Shown: positions 37,777 through 46,271, counted from the stretch's first letter. The stretch: 64,000 bases of DNA from Pseudomonas sp. BCA17 (GCF_004519405.1 NZ_SGWI01000002.1:682001-746000); one strand, 5' to 3'. The notes: generated by a model not told the origin, from the letters alone. A program made the numbers and translations.

Positions 37777-38075
37777 CGGGAGAACACCACACGGGACAAC
37801 TGCAGGCCAAGCCGCCCATCAACTTCGACCAGTTGGCCCTGGCCGATGGGCCGATCGCCATAGTAGAGCCCGGCCATGCCGGGAGCGTAACCGGTGATCC
37901 CCAACACGGCACCGGGGGCGAGGTTGCGCAACTCGCCCAGGCTCAGGTTCAGTGTGCCACAGCGTACATTGAGCGCCATGCTCAACTCATCAAATGGCTC
38001 ATGACCGAATACATCCGTCACCGGTCGATCGTCCCCCGCCTCTGGGGCGTGATGAACAGCCAAATCTTCGTCCAC
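37773..38075 (-). other. Candidate internal translation product of hrcQ (HrcQb-like, 100 residues)
   Basis: An in-frame GTG at 38075 is preceded by GAGG (38084-38087) with an eight-base spacer. It begins just before the SpoA domain in [17 protein letters not shown]. Such internal starts are known for YscQ and SpaO, where the short C-terminal form is a working part of the platform. Here it would restore the HrcQb equivalent of P. syringae. It is inferred from the start signal and domain border. Confidence 0.5.
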
Positions 38076-38786
38076 AGTTGTTTCCTCAATTGAACTCACG
38101 GTCAGGCACAGCGGCCCGTGTGCGTCGTCAATGCGCCCGTGCAGGCGCTGCCTACCGACGGGCAAGTAACCGTTGCCCTGCACTTGAAAATAGGAGTGTT
38201 CGAGTAGCACGACGTCGCCTTCACGGACGCTGCACATCTGCGCGATCGACAAACGCAAACGCCCCAGCGTGACCGCGAGCGTCAGTTGAAACCGATCAGG
38301 CATCGGCGCGGCTGTCGGCTGCCAAGGCCCCGCCTCGCACAGTGCCAAAAAGCTCTGCGCAGACATCCACAGATAGCCCGCCACCCTGGACGCGCCAAGG
38401 CTTACCCACAGCCGGCAACCGAAGTCCAACGCGGGCACCGTGGGTGACAAACGCAGGTAGCCGAATAACGCTCGAACCTGTGGGCTCAGGTGGTGTTCAA
38501 ACAAGGCCCAGAACCAGGAGTCCGGATCATTTCCAGCCTGGGCCAGTGTCACTGGGCACTGGCCCAGGAGGCTGAGTTGTGACGAAGGCTCACCGAACGC
38601 CAGGACCCCACAGGCCGTCTCAAAACACAACGGCGTGACGCCCTCCGGCGCACACGCGGGTTCAAGCTGCAACGCCCCACTCTGGCCGTCGACCTCAAAC
38701 GGCATGCGTAGCCCGCCGCCCAACCGACGCAGGGCCGCGACCACGTCACCCTCGACCGCGCGCAAGGCCAGAGGTGGCATCATCAT
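37773..38786 (-). CDS. hrcQ: Type III C-ring/sorting platform protein (HrcQ/SctQ), fused form
   Basis: SctQ forms the cytoplasmic sorting platform. This 337-residue single protein contains both the part equal to HrcQa and the SpoA domain equal to HrcQb ([67 protein letters not shown]). P. syringae splits these into two genes. I start at the ATG that overlaps the hrpP stop (ATGA); an upstream reading adds 31 residues within hrpP and is less likely. Inside the gene a GAGG sits eight bases before a GTG at 38075, in the linker before the SpoA domain, so a short second product is likely. Confidence 0.9.
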   Translation of the reverse strand: MMMPPLALRAVEGDVVAALRRLGGGLRMPFEVDGQSGALQLEPACAPEGVTPLCFETACGVLAFGEPSSQLSLLGQCPVTLAQAGNDPDSWFWALFEHHLSPQVRALFGYLRLSPTVPALDFGCRLWVSLGASRVAGYLWMSAQSFLALCEAGPWQPTAAPMPDRFQLTLAVTLGRLRLSIAQMCSVREGDVVLLEHSYFQVQGNGYLPVGRQRLHGRIDDAHGPLCLTVSSIEETTVDEDLAVHHAPEAGDDRPVTDVFGHEPFDELSMALNVRCGTLNLSLGELRNLAPGAVLGITGYAPGMAGLYYGDRPIGQGQLVEVDGRLGLQLSRVVFSR

Positions 38787-39244
38787 GTGCGCTCCAGGTG
38801 TACCAAATGCAGGCTGACCGGCTCGCCAACAGCCTGGGCGATCCGATCCTCGCAGCGTTGCCGCACGCCACTGAGCCAACGCGTCGTCGTGTCGTGCTCC
38901 GCGTCCAATTCAACATTCCAAGTGTTGTGTTCTCGTCGGATGCGGGCCTGGATCCGCCCCAGCCGAGGCAAGTACAGCGTCGCCTCAAGCGGCCATTGCG
39001 AAGCGCCGTGTATCCGAGGTGCCAACTGTTCGGCCAATGTCTGGATCATGCCAATCTCTGCGGCCGCGCTTCGTCCCGCCGCAGCGTGGCTCCCATAACC
39101 CTTGGGCTCACCCTCATCCACGAACAACCGGCGGAACAATTGCCCGTGTTCGTCAGGGATAACCACGCCTGCCCCTGCCTCACGCGTATCACGAAGCTCA
39201 CGCGGGCGTGAACGCTCGACCTTGTCCGCCGGCACCTGCGTCAC
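38783..39244 (-). CDS. hrpP: Type III secretion protein HrpP (SctP-like length/specificity control)
   Basis: The 153-residue protein lies between hrpO and hrcQ, the place of HrpP, which controls pilus-to-effector switching. The C-terminal half (LEATLYLPRLGRIQARIRREHNTWNVELDAEHDTTTRWLSGVRQRCEDRIAQAVG) resembles the T3S4/HrpP domain. The N-terminal part is charged and lacks a long Pro-rich region. At 153 residues it is shorter than P. syringae HrpP (about 190). It overlaps its neighbours by four bases at each end. Confidence 0.82.
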   Translation of the reverse strand: MTQVPADKVERSRPRELRDTREAGAGVVIPDEHGQLFRRLFVDEGEPKGYGSHAAAGRSAAAEIGMIQTLAEQLAPRIHGASQWPLEATLYLPRLGRIQARIRREHNTWNVELDAEHDTTTRWLSGVRQRCEDRIAQAVGEPVSLHLVHLERT

Positions 39245-39669
39245 GTCTCCTCCCGAGTCAATAACCTGGCCAGCTCCTGAAGTTTTTCGACCTCGCGCAA
39301 GCAGTGGGTAACCTGCTTCTGCACGCTGCTGATGTGCACCGCCTGCTGCGTCTTTTGCTCATGCAAGGCTTGTAACTGGCCCTCTTCACGCAATGTGCCG
39401 GCCGACAGGTTGCGCTCCTGGGCGCTCCAGTCTTTCAGTGCCTTGAAGGTCATCACCTGCCCCTGGTGCTGATTGAACAATTGCGCGCATTGCCTGGCCT
39501 CTTCGAGGCGAGTGTGTTCAAGCGTCTGCTGCGCCTGCGCGATCTGTTCGAGCAGGGTTCGCTGGGCTCGTTGGGCGGCGCTCAAGGCTCGCTCGACACG
39601 ATCAGCGCGATGCCGGCGCAAGCGCCGCAGCGTCTCGACTTCAGCGATGAGTGACTCAGAAGGGGACAT
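39241..39669 (-). CDS. hrpO: Type III secretion stalk protein (HrpO/SctO)
   Basis: The 142-residue protein is almost wholly coiled coil (VETLRRLRRHRADRVERALSAAQRAQRTLLEQIAQAQQTLEHTRLEEARQC), as in the FliJ/YscO family that works as the central stalk of the ATPase. It follows hrcN with a 14-base overlap, the normal order. Confidence 0.88.
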   Translation of the reverse strand: MSPSESLIAEVETLRRLRRHRADRVERALSAAQRAQRTLLEQIAQAQQTLEHTRLEEARQCAQLFNQHQGQVMTFKALKDWSAQERNLSAGTLREEGQLQALHEQKTQQAVHISSVQKQVTHCLREVEKLQELARLLTREET

Positions 39670-41014
39670 ACGCTGTCAGCTCCGTCAGTTGCTCCAGGGT
39701 CGTCGTGATAGGTGATGGCTCTCGCAGGTCCTGGCGCAAAAAACCATCGACGGACTGACGGCTGTCCACGGCCATATCGGTCAAGGCATCACTGCCGGGC
39801 TGATACTCACCCAGCTTGAGCATCAGCTCGATCTGCTGATACGCCGATAACAGACGCCGCAACGCGGTGCCGGCCCGGATATGTCCAGGCTCCGCCACAT
39901 TGCTCAAAATCCTCGATAAGCTGGCCAGCACATCCACCGCCGGATAATGACCACGCTCGGCCAGCTTGCGGGATAACACGATGTGACCGTCGAGCAGTGA
40001 GCGAACCTCATCCGCCACCGGGTCGCTCATCGAGTCCTGCTCGATCAGCACCGTGTAAATGGCGGTGATGACACCGTCCCGGGTCAGCCCGGCACGCTCC
40101 ACCAACCGCGGCAGCAAGCTATACACCGACGGCGGCAAGCCACCACGCCCCAGGGGTTCGCCGGCCGCCAGGCCGATCTCGCGCTGGGCTCTGGCGAACC
40201 GGGTCAGGGAGTCGATCAGTAACAACACCCGCTGGCCTTTACGTCGAAACCCTTCGGCCAGTGCGGTTGCAGTGAAGGCGGCGCGGGCGCGCTCCATGCT
40301 GGAACGGTCGGAGGTGGCACAGACCAATACGGCCTTGGCGCGCAGTGCGTCGTCCAGCTCATGATCGAGAAACTCACGCAGTTCGCGACCTCGCTCGCCA
40401 ATCAGGCCGAACACAATCACATCGCAGTCCACGTTACGGGCGATCTCCGCCAACAAGGTGGTCTTGCCACAACCGGCACCCGCAAACAGTCCTACGCGCT
40501 GGCCCTCCCCCAGGGTCAACAGGCCATCGATCGAACGCACCCCCGTGGCAAGCGCCCGATTGATCCTCGGCCGCTCAGTCGGCAACGGTGCTTCGCACAA
40601 CACCGTGCTGGCATCGAGCATGTCGCTTGCGACAAAGGCACTGGGACCGTCACCCGCAATAGGTCGACCAAATCCATCCAGCACCTGCCCCAGCAGCGCC
40701 TCGCTGACTTGCACCCGGTGCGGCACACCCAGGCGCTCGACACTGGCACCTACACGCACACCCTCCAGGTTGCCCAGGGCGCTGAGCACAGCGTCCTGCT
40801 GATCGAACCCGATGATTTCGGCCAGCATGCAATCACCCGGTTTTTTCTCCACCTGGCACAAGTCGCCAATACGTGCGTCGGGCAACCGGCATTGCAGCAG
40901 CATGCCGTTTACACGCTGTATCCGACCGCGCATCGAAACGGGCGCAAAGCGGGTCAATGCTTGTGACTGGCTCAACCGCCATGATTCCAGGCGCGCCTGT
41001 ATCGAGTCGTTCAC
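39656..41014 (-). CDS. hrcN: Type III secretion ATPase (HrcN/SctN)
   Basis: HrcN unfolds substrates and separates them from chaperones at the cytoplasmic side. The 452-residue protein has a Walker A motif GAGCGKTT at residues 179-186, Walker B in VLLLIDSLTRFARAQREIGLAAGEPLGRGGLPPSVYSLLPRLVERAG, and the export-ATPase stretch AVDVLASLSRILSNV. It is full length. Its start overlaps the hrpQ stop by four bases. Confidence 0.96.
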   Translation of the reverse strand: MNDSIQARLESWRLSQSQALTRFAPVSMRGRIQRVNGMLLQCRLPDARIGDLCQVEKKPGDCMLAEIIGFDQQDAVLSALGNLEGVRVGASVERLGVPHRVQVSEALLGQVLDGFGRPIAGDGPSAFVASDMLDASTVLCEAPLPTERPRINRALATGVRSIDGLLTLGEGQRVGLFAGAGCGKTTLLAEIARNVDCDVIVFGLIGERGRELREFLDHELDDALRAKAVLVCATSDRSSMERARAAFTATALAEGFRRKGQRVLLLIDSLTRFARAQREIGLAAGEPLGRGGLPPSVYSLLPRLVERAGLTRDGVITAIYTVLIEQDSMSDPVADEVRSLLDGHIVLSRKLAERGHYPAVDVLASLSRILSNVAEPGHIRAGTALRRLLSAYQQIELMLKLGEYQPGSDALTDMAVDSRQSVDGFLRQDLREPSPITTTLEQLTELTAYVPF

Positions 41015-41913
41015 CAGCGCACCTCATAACGTTGCGTACCGTCAAAAATCACTTTGTGGTTATCGATCAACACCAGCCGCAAGCCATCCAATTCGTCGCC
41101 CACGAACAACCGGAGTCCGTCCTCCAGCACGACGTGGCCGCTGGCGCCCCCCACGATCTGGAGGATCTTGAATGGGAGCGTGTTGTCGCGTACCTGCACG
41201 CGGCTGATCACTGGCACGGCGGTGTCGAACTGCTCGGCGAAACGGCTGAGCATGCGTGCGACCAGCTCGACGTCTTCCTGGGAAACATCACCGTTGAGGA
41301 CAATCTGGCCATTGATCACTTGCAAGCTGACCCGCTGGGCCAACTCGCGCTCGCTGAGCATCTTCAACAACTGCTGTCGCGCCTCGAAGGGTGAACCCAA
41401 CTCCTGTTTTTGCTCAACGGGCGGCATCAGCGACGCTTGTGCCCCGCGCCCCGCTGTCGAGACGATACCGATTGCAACGATGACCACGGCGCACAGCAAC
41501 ACCAGGCTGATCAAACGCTTCTGTTGCGACGTAGAGATCGAAGACAGCAACAGCCGCCTGGCGGGCTCGGGTATCGGCGCCACCTGCGCTGGCCTGTCAA
41601 CCGGCGCCTGCGGCCAAGGCTGATCGGCAGGCGCCACACACAAGCGAACGGCACCGATCACAAAAGGCGTGTTGAGGGCCAGGTTGCCGATCTGCGCCAG
41701 CACTTGCCCATCGCTGTCTTGCAATAGCCCCGCTTCGGCCTGGACCGACCAATGCCCGTCGATCAACTGCAAGCGTGCGTGGTGCTCGGTGATACCCGGG
41801 TCCCTTAACAACAGGTCGGCGTCCGCGTGGGCGCCAAGGCTCCATTGCTCGCCAAACAACGGCAGAGCGGCGCCTTTTTGCAGACCCTCCAGCACCCGCA
41901 GCTCGAACATCAT
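41011..41913 (-). CDS. hrpQ: Type III inner-membrane ring protein (HrpQ/SctD)
   Basis: The 300-residue protein has an N-terminal FHA-like domain (FELRVLEGLQKGAALPLFGEQWSLGAHADADLLLRDPGITEHHARLQLIDGHWSV), a membrane helix (LISLVLLCAVVIVAIGIVSTAG, about residues 135-156), and a periplasmic part with a BON-like region (QRVSLQVINGQIVLNGDVSQEDVELVARML). This is the layout of SctD, partner of HrcJ in the inner ring. It is slightly shorter than its P. syringae counterpart. Confidence 0.9.
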   Translation of the reverse strand: MMFELRVLEGLQKGAALPLFGEQWSLGAHADADLLLRDPGITEHHARLQLIDGHWSVQAEAGLLQDSDGQVLAQIGNLALNTPFVIGAVRLCVAPADQPWPQAPVDRPAQVAPIPEPARRLLLSSISTSQQKRLISLVLLCAVVIVAIGIVSTAGRGAQASLMPPVEQKQELGSPFEARQQLLKMLSERELAQRVSLQVINGQIVLNGDVSQEDVELVARMLSRFAEQFDTAVPVISRVQVRDNTLPFKILQIVGGASGHVVLEDGLRLFVGDELDGLRLVLIDNHKVIFDGTQRYEVRW

Positions 41914-41944
41914 CGCACCTGTCGCGTCAGCATTAACGGCGGGG

Positions 41945-44038
41945 TCATGCCAACGCCCCGCGCATCAATTCGTCCTGGCCCAGATCAAAACGCCCCAGCA
42001 CCTTGACCTTGGAGGTACTCCCCAACTCGGCAAAAGACAGCACCGGCACATGGCTGAATTCGTCCAGCAGCAAGGTGCGCAAGGGGCTGCGTAGATCCTG
42101 TGCCACCAGCATCACGCTCTTGCTCTTAGGACGCGCCACAAATGCCTGGTTGAGCAGGTTGATCAGGGCCGCACTGCTCTCGTTGTCGAGGGCAAAGAAC
42201 ACTCCGCTCTGGGTTTGGCGCAGCGCTTCGCGCAGGATGTTTTCAGTGTGGGGCGACAGCAGCCAGGCATGCAGGCCATCGGGCTCGCTGTACTGATGGT
42301 AGATCTGCGCCTTGAGCGCAATGCGTGCGTAATCGGCCAAGGCATCCGGCTCGCGTTCGTGCTGGCCGTACTCGATCAATGACTCGACGATCAAACGCAC
42401 CGCACGCAACGGCACGCCTTCGCCGGCCAAGCGCTGCAACACCGACGAAAACCGCGAAAGCGGCATGATACGTTGCAGTTCCTGCACCAGTTCCGGCTGG
42501 TTGTGCTCCAGCCAACTGAGGATCGCCTTGCTTTCCTGGATACCCAGGAACCGTGGCCCGCTCAGCATCATCGCTCGCGTCATACGCTCGATGATCAGGC
42601 TCTGGGCACTGAAACGCTCGACCAGGGGATCGTCCAGCAAGGGATCATCGGGAGCGAGCCACAACCAGTCCTGTTCATCGCGCTCGGGAAGCCCTCTTTC
42701 GCCTCGCTCCAACGGAGGTGTCAGCGACGCGTATTCGACTGCTATCCGATCGCTCAGGGTCGCCGCCATCACCGGCACCTCATGCACGCAAAAGCGCATC
42801 TCGTCGGGCGCCAGCAAGTCATCGAATTCGGCTTCAAACGGCGGCAGCGTCAAACCGATACTCGTGACCAGTGCATTTCGGGCCTGGCGGATTTTATGAA
42901 CGATATCGATGACCTGCGGCGTTGCGTACAACGTCGGGTGGAACTGCAACAGATACGGGCGCGACGGATCAAAGCCGCGCAGGTCTTCGTCGCCGTTCTC
43001 CTCGGGGCGCACCACCTTTTCAGCCTGAGCCGGCGGGGCAGCCTCGCGCTGTCGCTGACGCGCCAGGTAGTAGCCCAGGCTGCCGGTCATCAGCGAGATC
43101 AGAATAAACACCACCGTGGGCATGCCAGGGAGCGCGGCGAAAGCAAGCATGCCCACCGAGGCGATCATCCAGCTCTTGGGCTCACTGGTCATCTGCCGGG
43201 CAATTTCGGCGCCCATGTTATTCGCGCCCTTGCGTCCATCCGGTGCCACACGGGTAATGATCATGCCGGCGGTCAGGGAGATCAGCAGCGCGGGAATCTG
43301 TGCGATCAGGCCATCGCCAATGGTCAGCACCGAATACAACGCCATCGACTCACCCGCACTCATCCCATGCTGGAATATCCCGGTGGAGAAACCACCCAGC
43401 AGGTTGATGAGCACGATGATCAACCCGGCAATAGCGTCGCCTTTGACGAATTTCATGGCGCCGTCCATGGCCCCGAACAGCTGGCTTTCACGGGACAACT
43501 GCTCGCGTTTATCCCGCGCCTGCCCTCCGTCGATCAGCCCCGCGCGCAAATCACTGTCGATCGACATCTGCTTGCCCGGCATCGCATCCAGGCTGAAGCG
43601 GGCAGCGACTTCAGCGACCCGTTCGGAGCCCTTGGTAATCACCAGGAAGTTGACGAGAGTGAGGATCAGGAAAATCACCAGGCCAACCGCCAGGTTACCG
43701 CCCACCACAAAATTCCCGAAGGCTTCGACAATGTCACCCGCATCCTGCTCCAGCAGGATCAAACGCGTGGTGGCGATCGACAGTGCCAGGCGAAACATAG
43801 TGGTCAGCAGCAAAATCGATGGGAACGATGAGAACGCCAACGGCCCAGGCAGGTACAGCGCCAGCACGATCAGCAGACAGGAAATACAGATATTGAGTGC
43901 AATCAGGATATCCACCAACCAGGTGGGCAACGGCACGATAAAGATAAACACGATGGCCATGACCACCACCGCGCCTAACACCTCAGCACGCTGCGCCACC
44001 TTGAGCAGCACAGCGTTGATGGAGGCCAGCACCGTCAC
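41945..44038 (-). CDS. hrcV: Type III export apparatus protein (HrcV/SctV)
   Basis: HrcV forms the nonameric ring through which substrates reach the gate. The 697-residue protein has membrane helices in the first half, the FlhA/SctV signature RVAEVAARFSLDAMPGKQMSIDSDLRAGLIDGGQARDKREQLSRESQLFGAMDGAMKFVKGDAIAG, and a C-terminal cytoplasmic domain ending near PVLSFAELGSTSKVKVLGRF. It is full length and overlaps hrpJ by four bases. Confidence 0.96.
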   Translation of the reverse strand: MTVLASINAVLLKVAQRAEVLGAVVVMAIVFIFIVPLPTWLVDILIALNICISCLLIVLALYLPGPLAFSSFPSILLLTTMFRLALSIATTRLILLEQDAGDIVEAFGNFVVGGNLAVGLVIFLILTLVNFLVITKGSERVAEVAARFSLDAMPGKQMSIDSDLRAGLIDGGQARDKREQLSRESQLFGAMDGAMKFVKGDAIAGLIIVLINLLGGFSTGIFQHGMSAGESMALYSVLTIGDGLIAQIPALLISLTAGMIITRVAPDGRKGANNMGAEIARQMTSEPKSWMIASVGMLAFAALPGMPTVVFILISLMTGSLGYYLARQRQREAAPPAQAEKVVRPEENGDEDLRGFDPSRPYLLQFHPTLYATPQVIDIVHKIRQARNALVTSIGLTLPPFEAEFDDLLAPDEMRFCVHEVPVMAATLSDRIAVEYASLTPPLERGERGLPERDEQDWLWLAPDDPLLDDPLVERFSAQSLIIERMTRAMMLSGPRFLGIQESKAILSWLEHNQPELVQELQRIMPLSRFSSVLQRLAGEGVPLRAVRLIVESLIEYGQHEREPDALADYARIALKAQIYHQYSEPDGLHAWLLSPHTENILREALRQTQSGVFFALDNESSAALINLLNQAFVARPKSKSVMLVAQDLRSPLRTLLLDEFSHVPVLSFAELGSTSKVKVLGRFDLGQDELMRGALA

Positions 44039-45099
44039 TGCTGGCTCCTCGACTCGCTCTCGAAGTGCGAATGACCGCGCTCGGCACGGGTGAATTCGTC
44101 CATCACCAGCAAGATGTTGTGCAGAGCCTCTTGACGCCCGCGGCCGTCACGCCACAAGGCCAGGGGCAAACGCTGCATCACCGGGTACAAGCCATTGAGA
44201 GACACCAACTGGGCAGCCGGTAGCGCGCCACCAAAATCGCAGGCCAGCCGCTGGACTTCTGCCGATTCGATACCAGTGCCGGCGTAGCCCAACAGCCGTT
44301 GCAGCAGGCTCACCGCATCCAGCCCGGTATCCAGGCGCCGGATCAACGCCTGGCAATTGGATAACGCCCCGCCCAGCTGGCTACAGCTCTGCAGACCCAG
44401 TAGCAAGGTGCGCAGTTGCGCCGTGGGGACCGAGGGCGTGTGTGCGGCGATATCGTCGGCCAAGGCCCGGCGCATCAGGTTGAGCCCGGCGCCAAACTGC
44501 TCGCCACCGTACACCCCGAGCAGCGATTGCATCATCAACACCAAGGATTGGCGCATGACCACACTGGCGTAATACAACGCACGCACCGCCTGGCGTTCCT
44601 GCGGGTCATCGCTGGCGTGCTGCAGGGTCAGTGCGATATTCAGCCCGGCCTGGATTTCCCGCTTGAAGCGGATTTCCAGCTTCGCGATTGCATCTCGCGC
44701 CAGGGCGGCCTCGACCTTGCGCGCTTCGGCTTGCGCCTCGGCCGCCACGCGCTGGAGAACCACAAACGTGCGTGCCGGATCACGACCGGTCAGCTCAAGC
44801 AATGTGTCGATACCCGACTGCTGCAACAGTTGCATCCGCACGTGACGAGCGACGGTTGCCAATGTCGCCTGGCCAGGATGACCCAGCTGTTCATAGAGCT
44901 GAGTGATCTGCTCGATCGGTGCGACCTGCCGTCCAATCGACCGACGGCCCAGGGCGATGCCATTGAGCGCCACTTCCTCGCTGAATATCTGGGCAATGTC
45001 GTCGATACCCGCTGCACCGGCCTGCGTTTGAGCGGCGCTGATGCGGGGTTGATCCGTGGTCGGGATCGCTTGCACATCGTTGAAGGGTTCGACTTTCAT
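44035..45099 (-). CDS. hrpJ: Type III gatekeeper protein (HrpJ/SctW)
   Basis: HrpJ controls the order of secretion (harpins and translocators before effectors). The 354-residue protein contains the HrpJ/LcrE domain region (ALARDAIAKLEIRFKREIQAGLNIALTLQHASDDPQERQAVRALYYASVV) and a C-terminal TyeA-like part. The ATG at 45099 (MKVEPFNDVQ) is preferred over one at 45150, because the hrp box occupies 45129-45157, so the longer form would start inside the promoter. The leader would be about 25 bases. It is the first gene of a ten-gene operon. Confidence 0.88.
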   Translation of the reverse strand: MKVEPFNDVQAIPTTDQPRISAAQTQAGAAGIDDIAQIFSEEVALNGIALGRRSIGRQVAPIEQITQLYEQLGHPGQATLATVARHVRMQLLQQSGIDTLLELTGRDPARTFVVLQRVAAEAQAEARKVEAALARDAIAKLEIRFKREIQAGLNIALTLQHASDDPQERQAVRALYYASVVMRQSLVLMMQSLLGVYGGEQFGAGLNLMRRALADDIAAHTPSVPTAQLRTLLLGLQSCSQLGGALSNCQALIRRLDTGLDAVSLLQRLLGYAGTGIESAEVQRLACDFGGALPAAQLVSLNGLYPVMQRLPLALWRDGRGRQEALHNILLVMDEFTRAERGHSHFESESRSQQ

Positions 45100-45128
45100 G
45101 GGCGGGCCAGGACAGGAAGTTTGTGTCC

Positions 45129-45157
45129 CTATGTGGCAAGCGCTCGCCATACAGTTC
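45129..45157 (-). promoter_or_regulatory. hrp box of the hrpJ-hrcU operon
   Basis: Read on the minus strand this is GGAACT-N16-CCACATA, one mismatch from the HrpL consensus. It ends 29 bases before the hrpJ ATG at 45099 and should drive hrpJ-hrcV-hrpQ-hrcN-hrpO-hrpP-hrcQRSTU. Confidence 0.88.
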
Positions 45158-45186
45158 CATCGAAATCACCCCTGCGGCATTTTTGA

Positions 45187-45217
45187 AAAGACCCGCACAA
45201 CGGCGTCCGGTCTTTTT
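45187..45217. promoter_or_regulatory. Inverted repeat AAAAGACC-N15-GGTCTTTT between hrpJ and hrpL promoters
   Basis: Eight-base perfect arms are centred about 95 bases upstream of the -24 element of the hrpL promoter. The place suits an upstream activating site for the HrpS-like enhancer-binding protein. A hairpin terminator between two divergent promoters is the less likely alternative. Confidence 0.4.
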
Positions 45218-45266
45218 GCAAGCAACTGCACAAGACCCGGTGGGAATAAATATATTTTTATTTAAA

Positions 45267-45279
45267 AATCAATGAATTA
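45267..45279 (+). promoter_or_regulatory. IHF-binding site upstream of hrpL
   Basis: AATCAATGAATTA matches the IHF consensus WATCAANNNNTTR at every position and lies in an AT-rich stretch between the inverted repeat and the sigma-54 promoter. IHF bending is a usual need for such promoters and is known for hrpL in plant-associated enterobacteria. Confidence 0.7.
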
Positions 45280-45294
45280 AGTAATTTTTTCCTT

Positions 45295-45310
45295 TGGCAC
45301 AGCCAGTGCA
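45295..45310 (+). promoter_or_regulatory. Sigma-54 promoter of hrpL
   Basis: TGGCAC-N5-GTGCA has the essential GG and GC separated by ten bases, as needed for sigma-54 (consensus TGGCAC-N5-TTGCA). Transcription would start near 45321, about 40 bases before the hrpL ATG. Confidence 0.88.
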
Positions 45311-45363
45311 AAAGGGGTTCACGTCGAAACCACTTCGACCGTGTCCACCCTGAGGAAAAAATC

Positions 45364-45915
45364 ATGGATATCCCTATTGGTGCCCTCGCTCACCTTGTTG
45401 GCAGCTCGCCGCAATTCATGCTCCACCTGACGGACGACCAGCAAAAAAAACTTCGGCGCTTCATTCATAAACGCGTGCTCAACCCGGAAGATGCGGACGA
45501 TCTTCTGCAACTCACCTACCTGGAAGCCTGGCGCAATCGGGAGCGCTACAGCGGCCAGGCGACACTCAGCACCTGGATGTGTGGAATCGCGCAAAACCTG
45601 ATTCGCAACCACTTCAGGCGCCTGTATGCCAAACCGGTACATTGCGAATTCGACGAGGCGCTGTGGCATGGCCAGGAAGACAGCCGCAACCTGGACTGGG
45701 AGTTCGAGATCAATCGCCGACTGGAGAAAACCCTCATAGCCATAAAGGGCCTGCCGCAGGAAATGCGCAAAACCCTATATGCCTCACTGGAGACCGATGG
45801 CAGCTATCAGGACACCGCCGACGCGCTGGACATCCCCATCGGCACTGTTCGCTCGCGCTTGTCGCGGGCACGTGAACAACTCAAGCGCGTTACCCATACG
45901 CCATTGCGACCTTAA
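45364..45915 (+). CDS. hrpL: ECF sigma factor HrpL
   Basis: HrpL directs RNA polymerase to hrp-box promoters. The 183-residue protein has sigma region 2 (NPEDADDLLQLTYLEAWRNRERYSGQATLSTWMCGIAQNLIRNHFRRLY) and region 4 (LPQEMRKTLYASLETDGSYQDTADALDIPIGTVRSRLSRAREQLKR). Length and position beside divergent hrpJ match HrpL/RspL. A run of eight A lies in codons 27-30 (45443-45450). Expression should depend on sigma-54, the HrpS-like activator and IHF, from the upstream sites described. Confidence 0.93.
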   Translation: MDIPIGALAHLVGSSPQFMLHLTDDQQKKLRRFIHKRVLNPEDADDLLQLTYLEAWRNRERYSGQATLSTWMCGIAQNLIRNHFRRLYAKPVHCEFDEALWHGQEDSRNLDWEFEINRRLEKTLIAIKGLPQEMRKTLYASLETDGSYQDTADALDIPIGTVRSRLSRAREQLKRVTHTPLRP

Positions 45916-46231
45916 GCCAGGCTAGCTGGCAATTGTTGGGCGACAGGGATATCAGCCCAACTCGATCAAGCCTTTTCATGTGCGACGGCAAGAACGCCCG
46001 CCCCCCAGGCAATGACGAGAACGCGGGCAGCCTGTACACGCATCCCCTGTTGCGAGATTTCCCAGGCGCCCGGCCCTGGTCGTGCTCATCCCGCCAAAAC
46101 CGCGCATCAGCCTGCCCTCTCATATTCGGTCTTCACCGATATAAGCCCGCCGGCCAACCCACCACTCGTCGCCGTTTAGCCTATTTTTCGTTAAACAGTT
46201 GAAAGCGTAGAAAAAATCTCAATAAAAATGC
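45916..46231. other. Gap between hrpL and tRNA-Met without a recognised gene
   Basis: The stretch allows a 77-codon reading on the minus strand (start near 46123) and an 89-codon reading on the plus strand, neither with a good ribosome-binding site. The peptide words FWRDEHDQG and SRQNRASACPL look like noncoding repeats I have seen called as small hypothetical proteins in Pseudomonas. A clear terminator for hrpL was not found. It probably marks the right border of the secretion island. Confidence 0.4.
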
Positions 46232-46260
46232 TTGACGCATTCCCGTTCTGCGCGAATAAT
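46232..46260 (+). promoter_or_regulatory. Promoter of tRNA-Met
   Basis: TTGACG and AATAAT are separated by 17 bases, with the -10 ending 11 bases before the mature tRNA and a GC-rich discriminator (GCGCGCC) between. Such a discriminator is typical of stable-RNA promoters under stringent control. Confidence 0.8.
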
Positions 46261-46271
46261 GCGCGCCACTT

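Noticed and set aside
42473..43831. A 452-codon open reading on the plus strand inside the secretion region
   Set aside because: It is antisense to hrcV, which has clear FlhA/SctV motifs; the antisense peptide has low-complexity Arg/His/Gln content.
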